Below, in pieces: positions 13,681-14,836 of a stretch of 14,836 nucleotides of DNA. Numbering within the stretch: the first letter of the stretch is position 1; every line of letters begins with the position of its first letter. This DNA is from Candidatus Dormiibacterota bacterium (lineage in GTDB: Bacteria; Chloroflexota; Dormibacteria; UBA8260; Bog-877). The DNA lies in contig PLTL01000362.1 of the NCBI GenBank assembly GCA_003164475.1, positions 1 through 14,836 of the forward strand, given 5' to 3'. The position numbers and the translations under genes are program-made. The notes under the pieces were generated by a model. The model was not told where the DNA came from and ran no database searches. It saw nothing but the letters and a program-made list of their open reading frames with translations.

Positions 13681-13686
13681 TATCCT
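13681..13686 (+). promoter_or_regulatory. typA: Candidate -10 element of typA (leaderless start)
   Basis: TATCCT fits the TAnnnT pattern of high-GC -10 elements and ends 9 bases before the typA ATG. Transcription would begin at or within a few bases of the start codon, and no ribosome-binding site is visible before it. No clear -35 is found at 17 bases. Confidence 0.4.
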
Positions 13687-13695
13687 GAGTTGCGG

Positions 13696-14836
13696 ATGCC
13701 TGTGCGCGACGACCTCCGCAACGTGGCGATCGTCGCGCACGTGGACCATGGCAAGACCACCTTGGTCAACGCCATGCTCCAGCAGACCGGTGCCTTCCGG
13801 GCCGACAAGGAGGTCACCGACCGGGTACTGGACTCCGGGGATCTGGAGCGGGAGAAGGGCATCACGATCCTGGCCAAGCACACCGCGGTCCAGTACGGAC
13901 CGACCAAGATCACCATCGTCGATACTCCCGGGCACGCCGACTTCGGAGGGGAGGTCGAGAGGGGGCTTGCCATGGTGGATGGCGTCCTGCTCCTGGTGGA
14001 TGCCTCCGAGGGCCCGCTGCCGCAGACCCGCTTTGTTCTCCGCAAGGCCCTCGAGGCCAGGCTGGCGGTGGTGGTGGTGGTCAACAAGATTGATCGCGCT
14101 GACGCCCGGATCGAAGCTGTCGTCCGCGAGATCGAAGACCTCTTCCTCGATCTGGGGGCCGACGAGGAGCAGATCGTCTTTCCGGTGCTGTACGCCAACG
14201 CCCGGGCAGGCCGAGCCACCACGGAGCCAGGGGCTCGGGGCAAGGATCTGGTGCCGCTCTTCGACGCGATCGTGAAGAGCATCCCCGCGCCGCACTACGA
14301 GATCGGGCATCCCCTCCAGGCGCTGGTGACCAATCTCGACGCGTCTCCATACGTCGGCCGGCTGGCGATCTGCCGGATTCACAATGGAATCCTGCGCCGC
14401 GGTGAGACCGTCGCCTGGTGCCGGGTGGATGGCTCGGTCGTCCGAGCCAAGATCACCGAGCTCTACGCCTCCCGGGCGCTGGACCGAGTCGACATCGAGG
14501 AGGCCGGCCCGGGGGAGATCGTGGTCGTCGCCGGATTCCCCGACATCTCCATCGGGGACACCCTGGCTGACCCAGAAGACCCTCGTCCGCTTCCGGCCAT
14601 CCTGGTCGATGAGCCCAGCCTGGCGACCACCATCGGGATCAACACCTCTCCGCTCTCGGGCAATGATGGCACCAGGCTGACCGCCCGGCTGGTCAAGAGT
14701 CGGCTCGACGCCGAGCTGGTGGGCAACGTCTCGCTGAGGGTGCTGCCCACCCAGAGACCCGACGCCTGGGAGGTACAGGGCAGGGGTGAGCTCCAACTGG
14801 CGGTGCTGGTTGAGACCATGCGCCGGGAGGGGTTCG
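13696..14836 (+). CDS. typA: TypA/BipA ribosome-associated GTPase, N-terminal part (3' end outside window)
   Basis: About 380 residues of an expected 600-640 are present and the frame is open to the right edge. The GTPase domain has G1 'AHVDHGKT' (14-21), G2 'EREKGITI' (51-58), G3 'DTPGH' (76-80), and G4 'NKID' (130-133). The G5 region reads 'YANARAG' (166-172), where 'YASA..G' is usual. Domain II (about 200-290) and the start of domain III ('[11 protein letters not shown]', '[19 protein letters not shown]') match TypA/BipA rather than EF-G or LepA. TypA binds the ribosome and helps 50S assembly and stress or cold adaptation. The ATG gives the standard '[16 protein letters not shown]' spacing; a GTG at 13702 is a less likely alternative. 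It is divergent from the MFS gene. Confidence 0.96.
   Translation, partial: MPVRDDLRNVAIVAHVDHGKTTLVNAMLQQTGAFRADKEVTDRVLDSGDLEREKGITILAKHTAVQYGPTKITIVDTPGHADFGGEVERGLAMVDGVLLLVDASEGPLPQTRFVLRKALEARLAVVVVVNKIDRADARIEAVVREIEDLFLDLGADEEQIVFPVLYANARAGRATTEPGARGKDLVPLFDAIVKSIPAPHYEIGHPLQALVTNLDASPYVGRLAICRIHNGILRRGETVAWCRVDGSVVRAKITELYASRALDRVDIEEAGPGEIVVVAGFPDISIGDTLADPEDPRPLPAILVDEPSLATTIGINTSPLSGNDGTRLTARLVKSRLDAELVGNVSLRVLPTQRPDAWEVQGRGELQLAVLVETMRREGF

Overview
This is a high-GC window packed with genes that often overlap by 4 bp (ATGA or GTGA junctions). GC content, GTG/TTG starts, a DUF1707+RDD membrane protein, an actinobacterial-type ECF transporter and a possible leaderless typA start suggest an Actinomycetota genome or a close high-GC relative. 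There is no rRNA marker, so the phylum is an inference. I saw no tRNA, rRNA, insertion sequence, CRISPR array or integrase.

Region 1 (1-7027, plus strand) is most of a Tad/Flp pilus (type IVc) assembly operon. It holds the 3' end of a CpaE-like ATPase gene, then the tadA ATPase, tadB and tadC platform proteins, two TadE-type pseudopilins, a TadG-like protein, a second CpaE/TadZ-like protein whose P-loop lysines are both arginine, and a 144-aa unknown. No Flp pilin, prepilin peptidase or CpaB is in view; they may lie upstream.

Region 2 (7028-8487, plus strand) starts with about 210 bp of intergenic DNA carrying a hairpin, a near-perfect 22-bp inverted repeat and a possible promoter. It leads to a GNAT acetyltransferase gene and a DUF1707-RDD membrane protein gene. 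The latter runs 153 bp tail-to-tail into the next operon.

Region 3 (8335-12167, minus strand) is the most informative part. A cobalamin riboswitch, with recognisable core blocks and a textbook B12 box, precedes a four-gene operon: a lipoprotein resembling DUF4430/SCO2322 (transcobalamin-like) proteins, EcfT, a fused two-domain EcfA ATPase and an ECF S component. Together they read as a B12 (or corrinoid) uptake system in which a cell-surface lipoprotein may capture the vitamin and the ECF transporter imports it. B12 binding to the leader would shut it off, perhaps through a hairpin that hides the ribosome-binding site.

Region 4 (12210-14836) has an MFS transporter gene on the minus strand, ending about 60 bp upstream of the riboswitch. 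Divergent from it is the 5' part of typA/bipA, which runs off the right edge.
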